DNA of 64,000 nt from Bacillus mycoides (GCF_001757995.1 NZ_LXLV01000004.1:31919-95918); one strand, 5' to 3'. Shown: positions 39,619 to 47,953, counted from the first letter of the stretch. Notes: generated from the sequence alone by a model not told the origin. Program-made: numbers and translations.

Positions 39619-40580
39619 GTGAACCATTATTAGAAGTGAAGAACTTAAAAACGTATTTTCCGATTAAGGGCGGCGTATTTAGTAGAACGATTGGACATGT
39701 GAAAGCGGTAGATGGAGTAAGCTTTACAATTGATAAAGGAGAAGTGTTTGGTCTTGTAGGAGAGTCTGGAAGTGGAAAAACGACGATAGGGAAAACAATT
39801 CTCCGTCTCGTTCAAAAAACAGAAGGTGAAGTGAAGTTCAAAGGTCAAGATGTTCATGCTTTATCAAAAGAGGAGCTGAGAAAGCATCGTCCTAATATGC
39901 AACTCGTATTCCAAGATCCATTTAGCTCATTAAATCCGAGGTTGAGAATTGGAGAAGCTCTTGGTGAGCCAATGTTGGTTCACGGACTGGCAACGAAAGA
40001 AAATGTTCGTGAGAAAGTATTAGAGGTATTGGAGTTATGTGGTTTAGCACCTTATCATATTGACCGGTACCCTCATGAGTTTTCCGGTGGGCAACGCCAA
40101 CGTATCGTTATTGCAAGGGCAATGGTATTAGATCCAGAATTTATTGTGGCTGATGAGCCTGTTGCGGCATTAGATGTATCTATTCAAGCGCAAATCATTA
40201 ATTTGTTTAGTGAATTACAGGAGAAAAAGGGATTATCCTATTTATTCATTTCACATGATTTAAGTGTTGTGGAGCACTTATGTACGAAAATTGGAATTAT
40301 GTATTTAGGTACGATCGTGGAGACGGCACCGCGTGATGAGTTATTTGCGAATCCACTTCATCCGTATACAAAAGCTTTGTTATCGGCTGTACCAATACCA
40401 GATCCAACAGTGAAGCGAGAGCGAATTATACTAGAGGGTGATATTCCAAGTCCAGCGAATCCACCTTCAGGTTGTCGTTTTCATACACGTTGTCCGTTTG
40501 CGACAGATGTTTGTAAAAAAACAGTACCAGAATTTCGTAATGTTGGTGAAGAGCACTTTGTTGCTTGTCATCATGTATAA
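39615..40580 (+). CDS. oppF: Peptide ABC transporter ATPase (OppF/DppF)
   Basis: A 321-residue ATPase: Walker A Gly-Glu-Ser-Gly-Ser-Gly-Lys-Thr near 52, signature Phe-Ser-Gly-Gly-Gln-Arg-Gln-Arg near 157, Walker B Ile-Val-Ala-Asp-Glu-Pro-Val-Ala-Ala-Leu-Asp near 179, and the C-terminal oligopeptide-type end with Cys-Arg-Phe-His-Thr-Arg-Cys-Pro. It starts at ATG 39615 within the oppD stop, so translation is coupled. Last gene of the operon, followed by a terminator. Confidence 0.94.
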   Translation: MSEPLLEVKNLKTYFPIKGGVFSRTIGHVKAVDGVSFTIDKGEVFGLVGESGSGKTTIGKTILRLVQKTEGEVKFKGQDVHALSKEELRKHRPNMQLVFQDPFSSLNPRLRIGEALGEPMLVHGLATKENVREKVLEVLELCGLAPYHIDRYPHEFSGGQRQRIVIARAMVLDPEFIVADEPVAALDVSIQAQIINLFSELQEKKGLSYLFISHDLSVVEHLCTKIGIMYLGTIVETAPRDELFANPLHPYTKALLSAVPIPDPTVKRERIILEGDIPSPANPPSGCRFHTRCPFATDVCKKTVPEFRNVGEEHFVACHHV

Positions 40581-40583
40581 AAG

Positions 40584-40620
40584 AAAAGGACTCTTTCAAA
40601 TTGAAAGAGCCCCTTTTTTA
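40584..40620. terminator. Bidirectional terminator after oppF
   Basis: AAAGGACTCTTTCAA-ATT-GAAAGAGCCCCTTT stem followed by TTTTTTA. The stop codon of the convergent HAD phosphatase lies in its T-run. Confidence 0.88.
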
Positions 40621-41490
40621 TTTACTAGATGAAGTTTGTTTTAATACGAATTGCTCGATTGCATGAGCAACACCATGTTCATTGTTTGTTAACGTTACAA
40701 CATCACATAGTTTTTTTACATCTTCTTCAGCGTTCCCCATTGCAACAGATAAACCAGCAACTTCTAACATTGGTACATCATTAAAATTATCACCGATAGC
40801 AACTGTATCTTCAATTGGTATATTGAAATAAGCTGCCATTTCTTGCAAACCATTGCCTTTATGGCCATGCTTATCCATAATTTCTACATTAGTAGGGGCT
40901 GATGCCGTAACTGAAATGTCCGTGTCTTCTTGTAACGTTTGTAATAGCTGTGAACGATGAGCAGCATTAAATGTTAAAATGAAGAATTTAGATATTTCTA
41001 ATTCCGGATTATTCACGACGTCTTCTATTTTTTGGAAATCAGTAATTAAGTTAGATTTCTTTTGTTTTTCTGTAATTCTTTCAAGTTCCTCAAGTGTAAC
41101 ATCTAGTGTATGTTTATTTTCTTCGAATGCCTGCATGACTTGACCTTGCCATGTATAAGGAGAATAAACCCCTTTATTTGTGTACAACTTATAGGGAAAA
41201 CCTTCAGATTCTAGTAATTTTGCAAGCTTGTATACTTTATCATTTTGTAAACAACGCGAGTTAATTACTTTTCCGTCCACATAAACAATTGCCCCATTGC
41301 TTGCTCCAACTGGAAGAGATAGTTTATATTCTTCCAATAATTTCAAAGCATCCTCTTTCGCGCGACCAGAACAAATCATTACAATATGACCAGCTTCTTT
41401 TGCGGTTTGGATAGCTTGTAAGTTCTCTTTGGAGATTTCAAGATTAGATGATAGTAGTGTACCATCCATATCTAGTGCGATTAATTTCAA
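40618..41490 (-). CDS. HAD-family phosphatase, Cof type
   Basis: A 290-residue haloacid-dehalogenase phosphatase (Cof/YkrA group, cap type C2). Motif I is Asp-Met-Asp-Gly-Thr-Leu-Leu at residues 7-13; motif II Cys-Ser-Gly-Arg near 44; motif IV Gly-Asp-Asn-Phe-Asn-Asp near 240. It probably acts on small phosphorylated metabolites in the cytoplasm. The start is TTG 41490, with AGAGGTGGT 7 nt upstream and the motif I spacing of the family; the frame extends to 41577 without a ribosome site. It is convergent with oppF and monocistronic. Confidence 0.9.
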   Translation of the reverse strand: MKLIALDMDGTLLSSNLEISKENLQAIQTAKEAGHIVMICSGRAKEDALKLLEEYKLSLPVGASNGAIVYVDGKVINSRCLQNDKVYKLAKLLESEGFPYKLYTNKGVYSPYTWQGQVMQAFEENKHTLDVTLEELERITEKQKKSNLITDFQKIEDVVNNPELEISKFFILTFNAAHRSQLLQTLQEDTDISVTASAPTNVEIMDKHGHKGNGLQEMAAYFNIPIEDTVAIGDNFNDVPMLEVAGLSVAMGNAEEDVKKLCDVVTLTNNEHGVAHAIEQFVLKQTSSSK

Positions 41491-41565
41491 AATGACCACC
41501 TCTTTGTTTCCATTATACATAGTTATATAGAGGAAACATATAAACTTATCTTGGAAAGATAGTAT

Positions 41566-41658
41566 TTTATCCCGCATTAACTTCCAGTAAAAGCGCGATT
41601 GGTGAGGGGGAATAATTAGTAGGGAATGGAACTCTCGCTGATTAAAGTTTCACTTTGT
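41566..41658. repeat. Shortened bcr1-type repeat
   Basis: A 93-bp element starting TTTATCCCGCATTAAC and ending ATTAAAGTTTCACTTTGT. Both ends match the full-length copies, but the middle has lost about 60 bp. The right target copy has decayed to TTTGT. It lies upstream of the HAD gene. Confidence 0.8.
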
Positions 41659-41709
41659 TTTGTAACAAAATAGAGATGAATAATATTATATTTCGCTTTA
41701 CGACCGTAA

Positions 41710-41741
41710 TGTTACACTAGTGTTACAAACGTGATTGTAGT
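41710..41741. promoter_or_regulatory. 11-bp iterated repeats upstream of the tandem peptides, set 1
   Basis: TGTTACACTAG, TGTTACAAACG, then TGATTGTAG: units of 11 bp, one helical turn. A second set lies at 41842-41873. This suggests side-by-side binding of a regulator. Confidence 0.6.
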
Positions 41742-41841
41742 AGAAAACGCATTAAACCAAGGTTTTTGAGTGTTTATTTTAAAAAACGTAAAAAAAGTGT
41801 AATAAAATTTCCGTAATTATATTGCAACGTAATAATAGTTA

Positions 41842-41895
41842 TGTTACATTAGTGTTACAAACGTTACGTAAGTAATTTTAATGTAACGTTAACAT
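41842..41895. promoter_or_regulatory. 11-bp iterated repeats upstream of the tandem peptides, set 2
   Basis: TGTTACATTAG, TGTTACAAACG, TTACGTAAGTA, followed by an inverted AACGTTAC...GTAACGTT arrangement at 41860-41890. It lies 70 bp before the first peptide gene and is the likely control region of the array. The 41742-41841 spacer holds nothing I recognise. Confidence 0.6.
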
Positions 41896-41964
41896 GAAAA
41901 CTATGAACTAATCATTTCTTAGAAATTACATATAGATAACTTATAAAAAAGGAGAATGAATGAT

Positions 41965-42075
41965 ATGAACAACGAGCAAGTATTAAACGTAACAAAAGGT
42001 GACTTCTTAGGATCAGCAAGCGGAGCGGTAGTATTAACAGCATTAATCGTATTTCTTTCAAGCGTATTAGTATAA
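41965..42075 (+). CDS. Tandem hydrophobic micropeptide 1 (36 aa)
   Basis: A 36-codon ORF, first of five. The ribosome site AAAAAAGGAG lies 9 nt upstream. The peptide starts Met-Asn-Asn-Glu-Gln-Val-Leu-Asn-Val-Thr-Lys-Gly-Asp-Phe, continues Leu-Gly-Ser-Ala-Ser-Gly-Ala and ends with a hydrophobic helix Val-Leu-Val. Copies 1-4 encode the identical peptide with only silent differences. It shares the Asp-Phe-x-Gly-x-Ala-Ser-Gly core with peptides A2-C2. From memory it may match DUF3948 of the B. cereus group. Function unknown; membrane-associated. Confidence 0.82.
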   Translation: MNNEQVLNVTKGDFLGSASGAVVLTALIVFLSSVLV

Positions 42076-42118
42076 TAGAAGTTTTGTAATAAAAATAAGA
42101 GAAGGGAGAATGAAAATT

Positions 42119-42229
42119 ATGAACAACGAGCAAGTATTAAACGTAACAAAAGGCGACTTCTTAGGATCAGCGAGCGGAGCGGTAGTATTAACAGCATTAA
42201 TCGTATTTCTTTCAAGCGTATTAGTATAA
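42119..42229 (+). CDS. Tandem hydrophobic micropeptide 2 (36 aa)
   Basis: Second unit of the array, 43 bp after copy 1, with GAAGGGAGAATG upstream. The protein is identical to copy 1; differences (GGC for GGT, GCG for GCA) are silent. The spacer to copy 3 is nearly identical to that before it, so the repeat period is about 154 bp. Confidence 0.82.
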   Translation: MNNEQVLNVTKGDFLGSASGAVVLTALIVFLSSVLV

Positions 42230-42272
42230 TAGAAGTTTTGTAATAAAAATAAGAGAAGGGAGAATGAAAATT

Positions 42273-42383
42273 ATGAATAACGAGCAAGTATTAAACGTAA
42301 CAAAAGGCGACTTCTTAGGATCAGCGAGCGGAGCGGTAGTATTAACAGCATTAATCGTATTTCTTTCAAGCGTACTAGTATAA
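42273..42383 (+). CDS. Tandem hydrophobic micropeptide 3 (36 aa)
   Basis: Third unit, period 154 bp, same ribosome site. Protein identical to copies 1 and 2 with two silent changes (AAT for AAC, CTA for TTA). Confidence 0.82.
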   Translation: MNNEQVLNVTKGDFLGSASGAVVLTALIVFLSSVLV

Positions 42384-42426
42384 TAGAAATTTTGTAACAA
42401 AAATAAGAGAAGGGAGAATGAAAATT

Positions 42427-42537
42427 ATGAACAACGAGCAAGTATTAAACGTAACAAAAGGTGACTTCTTAGGATCAGCAAGCGGAGCAGTAGTATTAAC
42501 GGCATTAATCGTATTTCTATCAAGTGTATTAGTATAA
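42427..42537 (+). CDS. Tandem hydrophobic micropeptide 4 (36 aa)
   Basis: Fourth unit, protein again identical, with several third-base changes (GCA, ACG, CTA, AGT). The silent pattern indicates that the sequence is held by selection or gene conversion rather than by very recent copying alone. Confidence 0.82.
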   Translation: MNNEQVLNVTKGDFLGSASGAVVLTALIVFLSSVLV

Positions 42538-42579
42538 TAGAAGTTTTAAATCGTACAAAATGAAAGGAGAATGAGGAAT

Positions 42580-42690
42580 ATGAACAGTGAACAAGTGTTA
42601 CAAGTAACAAAAACAGATTTATTAGGATCATTAGGCGGAGCAGTAATATTAACATCATTTATTCTATTCCTTGCAAATATATTAGTATGA
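42580..42690 (+). CDS. Tandem hydrophobic micropeptide 5 (36 aa, divergent)
   Basis: Fifth and last unit, with AAAGGAGAATG upstream. It keeps the layout but differs at about a third of positions: Met-Asn-Ser-Glu-Gln-Val-Leu-Gln-Val-Thr-Lys-Thr-Asp-Leu, then Gly-Ser-Leu-Gly-Gly-Ala and a helix ending Ile-Leu-Val; the Asp-Phe is Asp-Leu. It may be an older paralogue or a partner peptide. Confidence 0.8.
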   Translation: MNSEQVLQVTKTDLLGSLGGAVILTSFILFLANILV

Positions 42691-42719
42691 GAAATATAAA
42701 TACAATCATTCAAAAAAAA

Positions 42720-42770
42720 TAAAGACTCTAACGTATTAGTAAGTAGTTAATATGTTGGGGTCTTTTTTAT
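42720..42770 (+). terminator. Terminator of the tandem peptide array
   Basis: AAAGACTCTAACG-like arm pairs with TGTTGGGGTCTTT across an A/T-rich loop, followed by TTTTTT. Confidence 0.8.
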
Positions 42771-42932
42771 TTTCCTCTCATATATATCCTCAAGTATTAA
42801 TATTCCCCATTACTTTAAAGAGAAAAAAGTCGAATTTTATATGTAAGAAAAAAAGAGGAATTTGACAGAAAAGATAGAAAATTTTAAAGGTCAGAATTTG
42901 TTAGCTTGCTAACTAATTTCTATTAATTGATG

Positions 42933-42947
42933 TTGGAAGCGTTTTCG
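42933..42947 (+). promoter_or_regulatory. Possible cre (CcpA) site upstream of hppD
   Basis: TTGGAAGCGTTTTCG matches the cre pattern except for the last base. It lies 53 bp before the hppD start. Catabolite control of tyrosine degradation would fit. The rest of 42771-42932 shows nothing I recognise. Confidence 0.45.
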
Positions 42948-42999
42948 GTTGGGCTTAAGTAAGGACCATTTAATCTATTTACAGGGGGATGAGGATTTT

Positions 43000-44118
43000 A
43001 TGAAACAAAAATCTATGGATACGCTAGCTGCACAAATGGAGGACTTTTTTCCAGTACGTGATGTAGATCATTTGGAGTTTTATGTAGGGAATGCAAAGCA
43101 ATCAAGCTATTACCTTGCGAGAGCATTCGGATTCAAAATTGTGGCTTACTCTGGATTAGAAACTGGGAACCGTGAAAAGGTATCTTATGTTCTTGTGCAA
43201 AAAAACATGCGTTTTGTTGTGTCTGGAGCTTTAAGTAGCGATAGCCGTATTGCAGAGTTTGTAAAGACTCATGGTGATGGAGTGAAAGATGTGGCTTTAC
43301 TTGTTGATGACGTTGATAAAGCTTACTCTGAAGCGGTGAAGCGTGGCGCTGTTGCGATTGCTCCTCCTGAAGAGTTAACAGATGAGGAAGGTACCTTGAA
43401 GAAAGCGGTTATTGGTACGTATGGTGATACAATTCATACGCTTGTAGAGCGTATGAATTATAAAGGAACATTCATGCCAGGATTTCAAAAGGTAGAGTTC
43501 AATATTCCATTTGAAGAATCCGGTTTAATTGCTGTAGACCATGTCGTTGGTAATGTTGAAAAAATGGAAGAATGGGTTAGTTATTATGAGAATGTCATGG
43601 GATTTAAACAAATGATTCACTTTGATGATGATGATATTAGCACAGAGTATTCGGCATTAATGTCAAAAGTTATGACGAATGGAAGCCGTATTAAGTTTCC
43701 AATTAATGAACCAGCAGACGGAAAAAGAAAGTCACAAATTCAAGAATATCTAGAGTTCTATAACGGAGCGGGTGTACAGCATCTCGCTTTATTAACAAGT
43801 GACATTGTAAAAACAATTGAAGTACTTCGTGCAAATGGTGTTGAGTTTTTAGATACGCCGGATACGTATTACGATGAGTTAACTGCACGAGTGGGGAAAA
43901 TTGATGAAGAAATTGATAGATTAAAAGAATTGAAGATTCTAGTAGACCGTGACGAAGAAGGCTATTTATTACAAATTTTTACGAAACCAATTGTAGATCG
44001 TCCAACTCTATTTATTGAAATCATCCAACGTAAAGGTTCTCGTGGATTTGGCGAAGGGAACTTTAAAGCGTTATTCGAATCAATTGAAAGAGAACAAGAG
44101 CGTCGCGGAAATTTATAA
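43000..44118 (+). CDS. hppD: 4-hydroxyphenylpyruvate dioxygenase
   Basis: A 372-residue Fe(II)-dependent dioxygenase converting 4-hydroxyphenylpyruvate to homogentisate. Two vicinal-oxygen-chelate halves are visible. Iron ligands match the family: His in Val-Asp-His-Val-Val near 180, His in Gly-Val-Gln-His-Leu-Ala near 258, and Glu in Leu-Phe-Ile-Glu-Ile-Ile near 337, with the family's Gly-Phe-Gly-Glu-Gly-Asn-Phe near the end. ATG 43000 follows GGGGGATGAGG; the upstream frame to 42949 crosses the cre-like site. First of three genes for tyrosine breakdown. Confidence 0.96.
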   Translation: MKQKSMDTLAAQMEDFFPVRDVDHLEFYVGNAKQSSYYLARAFGFKIVAYSGLETGNREKVSYVLVQKNMRFVVSGALSSDSRIAEFVKTHGDGVKDVALLVDDVDKAYSEAVKRGAVAIAPPEELTDEEGTLKKAVIGTYGDTIHTLVERMNYKGTFMPGFQKVEFNIPFEESGLIAVDHVVGNVEKMEEWVSYYENVMGFKQMIHFDDDDISTEYSALMSKVMTNGSRIKFPINEPADGKRKSQIQEYLEFYNGAGVQHLALLTSDIVKTIEVLRANGVEFLDTPDTYYDELTARVGKIDEEIDRLKELKILVDRDEEGYLLQIFTKPIVDRPTLFIEIIQRKGSRGFGEGNFKALFESIEREQERRGNL

Positions 44119-44184
44119 AATTTGTATCCACCAGCAAGAGTTCCTTTGTTGGTGGAAATTTCATTTTCATAGGGAGGAATCATG

Positions 44185-45141
44185 ATGAAATTTGTTACAT
44201 TTCGTCTCCCTTCGAAGGAAATGCGAGCTGGATGGCTTGAAGGGGACAAAGTAATCGATATGAATCTTGCTAGTGATGGGAAATTACCTTCTTCGATGTT
44301 CGCCTTTTTAGAGAAAGCGGATGAGTATGTAGAAGTAGTACGTAATATTAAGAATCCGGAAAAGGGTATATATTCCTTAGGGGAAGTACAACTTGCTGCG
44401 GCTATTCCTAATCCGAGTAGCATTCGAGATTTTTATGCATTTGAGCAGCATGTAAAAACAGCCCGCGGACGAAGAGGACTAGATGTTGTGTCTGAATGGT
44501 ATGATATCCCGGTTTTTTATTTTACTAACCACCGTGCTGTTATTGGACCAGATGATTTTGTTACTGGTCCGAAGAAGTCTCAAAAGCTTGATTACGAGTT
44601 AGAGATTGCTTGTGTAATTGGAAAAGAAGGAAGAAATATTTCTCGTGAGCAAGCGTGGGAATATATTTTTGGTTATTGTATTATGAACGACTGGAGTGCA
44701 AGGGACTTACAAGCAACAGAAATGAAGGTAGGGCTTGGACCAGCAAAAGGAAAAGACTTTGCAACTTCATTAGGAGCGTATCTCGTTACGAAAGAGGAAT
44801 TAGACATTTATCGTAATGGTAATCGATATGATTTAGAGATGACTGCTCACGTGAATGGGAAATTATTATCAAAGGGAAACTTCCAAGATATTTACTATAC
44901 GTTTGCTGAAATGATTGAACGTGCTTCACAAGACGTGACCTTATATCCGGGAGATGTGATCGGTTCTGGAACAGTAGGAACAGGATGTATTTTAGAACTT
45001 GGTACAGAAGAGTGGCTACAAGATGGAGATGTTGTAGAGCTTTCGATTACTGGTTTAGGTACGTTACGTAATACGGTCAAAAAAGACATGAAAGCAGGTG
45101 GTGGGCATGTTTTATCGTCACATGGGGGAGCTACCTCATAA
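44185..45141 (+). CDS. Fumarylacetoacetate hydrolase-family enzyme
   Basis: A 318-residue FAH-fold enzyme, expected to cleave fumarylacetoacetate to fumarate and acetoacetate at the end of the homogentisate route. The C-terminal FAH core has Asp-Tyr-Glu-Leu-Glu-Ile-Ala near 135, Met-Asn-Asp-Trp-Ser-Ala-Arg-Asp near 170, and Gly-Ser-Gly-Thr-Val-Gly-Thr-Gly near 260, the metal and catalytic blocks of the family. Two ATGs (44182, 44185) are adjacent; 44185 fits GGAGG spacing better. The downstream hmgA start overlaps it by 35 bp. No maleylacetoacetate isomerase gene is present here. Confidence 0.9.
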   Translation: MKFVTFRLPSKEMRAGWLEGDKVIDMNLASDGKLPSSMFAFLEKADEYVEVVRNIKNPEKGIYSLGEVQLAAAIPNPSSIRDFYAFEQHVKTARGRRGLDVVSEWYDIPVFYFTNHRAVIGPDDFVTGPKKSQKLDYELEIACVIGKEGRNISREQAWEYIFGYCIMNDWSARDLQATEMKVGLGPAKGKDFATSLGAYLVTKEELDIYRNGNRYDLEMTAHVNGKLLSKGNFQDIYYTFAEMIERASQDVTLYPGDVIGSGTVGTGCILELGTEEWLQDGDVVELSITGLGTLRNTVKKDMKAGGGHVLSSHGGATS

Positions 45142-46279
45142 ACGACATGTACAATTTCGTAAAAAAGATGGAGCGCTTTATCGTGAACAGGTAATGGGAA
45201 CGAAAGGTTTTTCTGGTACGCAGTCTATTTTGTACCATCATTATATGCCAACGGAAGTAGGTCATGCGGCATTATCTCATTCTTGTCAGTTGCAGTATGA
45301 AGAAGATGTAGCTCTTGCACATCGCCATTTTCGCACGAAAGAAAATAAAAAAACTGGCGATGCAGTAAGCGGAAGAACCTTTATGCTTGGGAATGAGGAT
45401 TTATTAATTGGAGTAGTGACTCCAACAGAAAAAATGGACTATTTCTACCGTAATGGTGATGGCGATGAAATGTTATTTGTTCATTATGGAACAGGAAAAA
45501 TTGAAACGATGTTCGGAACGATTCACTATAGAAAAGGTGATTATGTAACGATCCCAATTGGAACGATTTATCGTGTTATTCCAGATGAAGGAGAGACTAA
45601 GTTTCTTGTTGTAGAGGCGAATAGCCAAATTACAACACCAAGTCGCTATCGCAATGAGTATGGGCAATTGTTAGAGCATAGTCCGTTTTGTGAAAGAGAT
45701 ATTCGTGGTCCGGAGAAATTGGAGACATATGATGAAAAAGGTGAGTTTGTCGTAATGACAAAGTCGAGGGGTTATATGCATAAGCATGTTTTAGGGCATC
45801 ACCCATTAGATGTTGTTGGATGGGATGGCTATCTATATCCATGGGTATTTAATGTTGAGGATTTTGAACCAATTACAGGTCGTATTCATCAGCCGCCACC
45901 AGTACATCAAACATTCGAAGGTCATAATTTTGTTATTTGCTCTTTCGTACCACGCTTATATGACTATCATCCAGAATCAATTCCGGCACCATATTATCAT
46001 AGTAATGTGAATAGTGATGAGGTACTTTACTATGTAGAAGGTAACTTTATGAGCCGAAAAGGTGTGGAAGAAGGTTCTATTACGCTTCATCCGAGCGGGA
46101 TTCCACATGGGCCGCATCCTGGAAAAACAGAAGCGAGTATAGGGAAGAAAGAAACACTTGAATTGGCTGTTATGATAGATACATTCCGTCCGCTTCGTAT
46201 TGTAAAACAAGCACATGAGACGGAAGATGAAAAGTACATGTATAGCTGGATTGAAGAGGGTTCATATACTGTGAAATAA
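45107..46279 (+). CDS. hmgA: Homogentisate 1,2-dioxygenase
   Basis: A 390-residue cupin-type ring-cleaving dioxygenase that opens homogentisate to maleylacetoacetate. Iron-binding His and Glu residues fit the family region His-Pro-Ser-Gly-Ile-Pro-His-Gly-Pro-His near 330 and Asp-Glu-Val-Leu-Tyr-Tyr-Val-Glu-Gly. ATG 45107 lies inside the end of the FAH-family gene (35-bp overlap) with AGGTGGTGGG just before it, indicating translational coupling. Last gene of the tyrosine-degradation unit; a terminator follows. Confidence 0.94.
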   Translation: MFYRHMGELPHKRHVQFRKKDGALYREQVMGTKGFSGTQSILYHHYMPTEVGHAALSHSCQLQYEEDVALAHRHFRTKENKKTGDAVSGRTFMLGNEDLLIGVVTPTEKMDYFYRNGDGDEMLFVHYGTGKIETMFGTIHYRKGDYVTIPIGTIYRVIPDEGETKFLVVEANSQITTPSRYRNEYGQLLEHSPFCERDIRGPEKLETYDEKGEFVVMTKSRGYMHKHVLGHHPLDVVGWDGYLYPWVFNVEDFEPITGRIHQPPPVHQTFEGHNFVICSFVPRLYDYHPESIPAPYYHSNVNSDEVLYYVEGNFMSRKGVEEGSITLHPSGIPHGPHPGKTEASIGKKETLELAVMIDTFRPLRIVKQAHETEDEKYMYSWIEEGSYTVK

Positions 46280-46282
46280 GTA

Positions 46283-46320
46283 AAAAGAGGCATGCTCAAT
46301 AAAGGAGCATGCCTCTTTTG
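46283..46320 (+). terminator. Terminator of the tyrosine-degradation operon
   Basis: AAAAAGAGGCATGCTC-AATAAAG-GAGCATGCCTCTTTT stem with T-run. Confidence 0.9.
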
Positions 46321-46457
46321 TGGAATCGACATGTATAATAATACCAAAAACAGTTATGAAAAGATATATAGATATGATTGTGTGAATTTTTTTACAGAAA
46401 GAATGATAAGGATATAGCGTGTATCTCGATAGTTTTCTGTTTATTTCGACAAAAGTA

Positions 46458-46486
46458 TTGACTAAAAAACATGTCGTGGGTAAAAT
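46458..46486 (+). promoter_or_regulatory. Sigma-A promoter of the amino acid permease
   Basis: TTGACT, 17 bp, TAAAAT; about 52 bp before the permease start. Confidence 0.75.
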
Positions 46487-46537
46487 GAGGGAAGTAAATT
46501 AAATTTTCAGAAAACTAAAAGTGTGGAGGAGCACAGT

Positions 46538-47953
46538 ATGAAGCAAATTTTTCAAAAGAAGCCGATTTCAACGTTACTGCAAGAAAGTAAACAAAAGACA
46601 TTATCGAGAACGTTAGGGGCACTTGATTTAACAATGCTTGGAATCGGAGCAATTGTTGGAACTGGTATTTTTGTTCTTACTGGCGTTGTAGCAGCGAAAC
46701 ATTCTGGACCAGCTATTATATTATCATTTGCTATAGCTGCATTAGCTTGTGCCTTTGCTGCATTTTGTTACGCTGAATTTGCTTCTTCAGTTCCTGTCTC
46801 AGGAAGTGTGTACACGTACACGTATGCGACGATGGGAGAAGTATTTGCATTCTTAATTGGATGGGATTTAATGCTCGAGTATTTATTAGCTACATCTGCT
46901 GTAGCCAATGGATGGTCAGCGTATTTTCAATCATTATTAAAGGGATTTGGAATTCATATTCCGACCATTCTCTCCTCGGCCCCTGGTACAGGAAAGGGTG
47001 GAATAATTGATTTACCTGCAGTTCTAATTATTTTAGTTATGACGGCTCTTTTATCTAGAGGTGTTCGGGAAAGTGCACGTGTAAATAATATAATGGTATT
47101 TATTAAACTAGCAGTTGTTCTCATTTTTATCTTCGCTGGATTTAATTATGTAAAACCTGAAAATTGGACACCTTTTATGCCATTTGGGTTAGATGGTGTA
47201 ATGGCTGGAGCAGCTACAGTTTTCTTTGCATTCATTGGATTCGATGCTGTATCAACAGCCGCAGAAGAAGTGAAGCGCCCGCAACGCGATTTGCCGATTG
47301 GAATTATTGCATCGTTACTAGTTTGTACGGTTCTTTACATTGTTGTTTCACTTATTTTGACAGGGATTGTTCCATACGGTCAGTTGAATATATCAGATCC
47401 AGTTGCTTTCGCACTTCAATTTATTGGACAAGATAGTTTGGCGGGAGTGATATCAGTAGGAGCAATTACAGGAATTACAACTGTAATGCTAGTTATGATG
47501 TATGGGCAGGTTCGTGTTTCATATGCAATGAGCAGAGATGGATTGTTGCCGAAGCGTCTTGCTAAAGTTCATCCGAAATTTAAAACACCATTTTTAAATA
47601 CATGGACAACAGGTATTATTGCAGCACTTATTTCAGGATTAATAGATTTAAATGTTTTAGCACACCTTGTAAATATGGGGACTTTGTCAGCCTTTGCACT
47701 TGTAGCCGTTGCTGTCATTGTGATGAGAAGAACTCATCCTGATTTACCAAGGGCGTTTAAGGCGCCGCTCGTACCATTTTTACCAGCATTAACAGTTATC
47801 TTTTGCTTATATTTGATGCTTCAATTATCAGCAACAGCTTGGATCAGTTTTGGTGTTTGGATGGTTATCGGTGTAGTAGTTTATTTCGCCTATAGTAGAA
47901 AGCGTAGTGTTTTAAATAGTAGTAAAAAAGAGGAAGATGTAGCGAATTTATAA
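46538..47953 (+). CDS. yfnA: Amino acid permease, APC superfamily (CAT/YfnA type)
   Basis: A 471-residue transporter with twelve predicted helices. The first-helix motif is Thr-Met-Leu-Gly-Ile-Gly-Ala-Ile-Val-Gly-Thr-Gly-Ile-Phe, typical of the cationic-amino-acid-transporter branch; the order and length are close to B. subtilis YfnA. ATG 46538 lies after GGAGGAGC; the longer frame to 46523 adds five residues. It follows the tyrosine operon but is transcribed from its own promoter (46458-46486). The substrate is not determined; an aromatic or branched amino acid would fit the context only loosely. Confidence 0.88.
   Translation: MKQIFQKKPISTLLQESKQKTLSRTLGALDLTMLGIGAIVGTGIFVLTGVVAAKHSGPAIILSFAIAALACAFAAFCYAEFASSVPVSGSVYTYTYATMGEVFAFLIGWDLMLEYLLATSAVANGWSAYFQSLLKGFGIHIPTILSSAPGTGKGGIIDLPAVLIILVMTALLSRGVRESARVNNIMVFIKLAVVLIFIFAGFNYVKPENWTPFMPFGLDGVMAGAATVFFAFIGFDAVSTAAEEVKRPQRDLPIGIIASLLVCTVLYIVVSLILTGIVPYGQLNISDPVAFALQFIGQDSLAGVISVGAITGITTVMLVMMYGQVRVSYAMSRDGLLPKRLAKVHPKFKTPFLNTWTTGIIAALISGLIDLNVLAHLVNMGTLSAFALVAVAVIVMRRTHPDLPRAFKAPLVPFLPALTVIFCLYLMLQLSATAWISFGVWMVIGVVVYFAYSRKRSVLNSSKKEEDVANL

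Noticed and set aside
41912-42658. Long Leu/Ile-rich minus-strand frames opposite the tandem peptides
   Set aside because: They are the complement of the repeated coding units; the plus-strand ORFs have ribosome sites and silent-only variation.
41965-42690. Possible CRISPR array because of regular 154-bp repeats
   Set aside because: Units are coding, the spacers between them are near-identical rather than unique, and there are no cas genes.
42700-42999. T-box or other riboswitch upstream of hppD
   Set aside because: No T-box GGTGG-ACCGCG signature or other known aptamer landmark; only a cre-like site and terminator.
46410-46450. CGATAGT near 46425 as another regulon module
   Set aside because: There is no CTTACA-TGTAAG palindrome 18 bp upstream and no -10 at the right distance.
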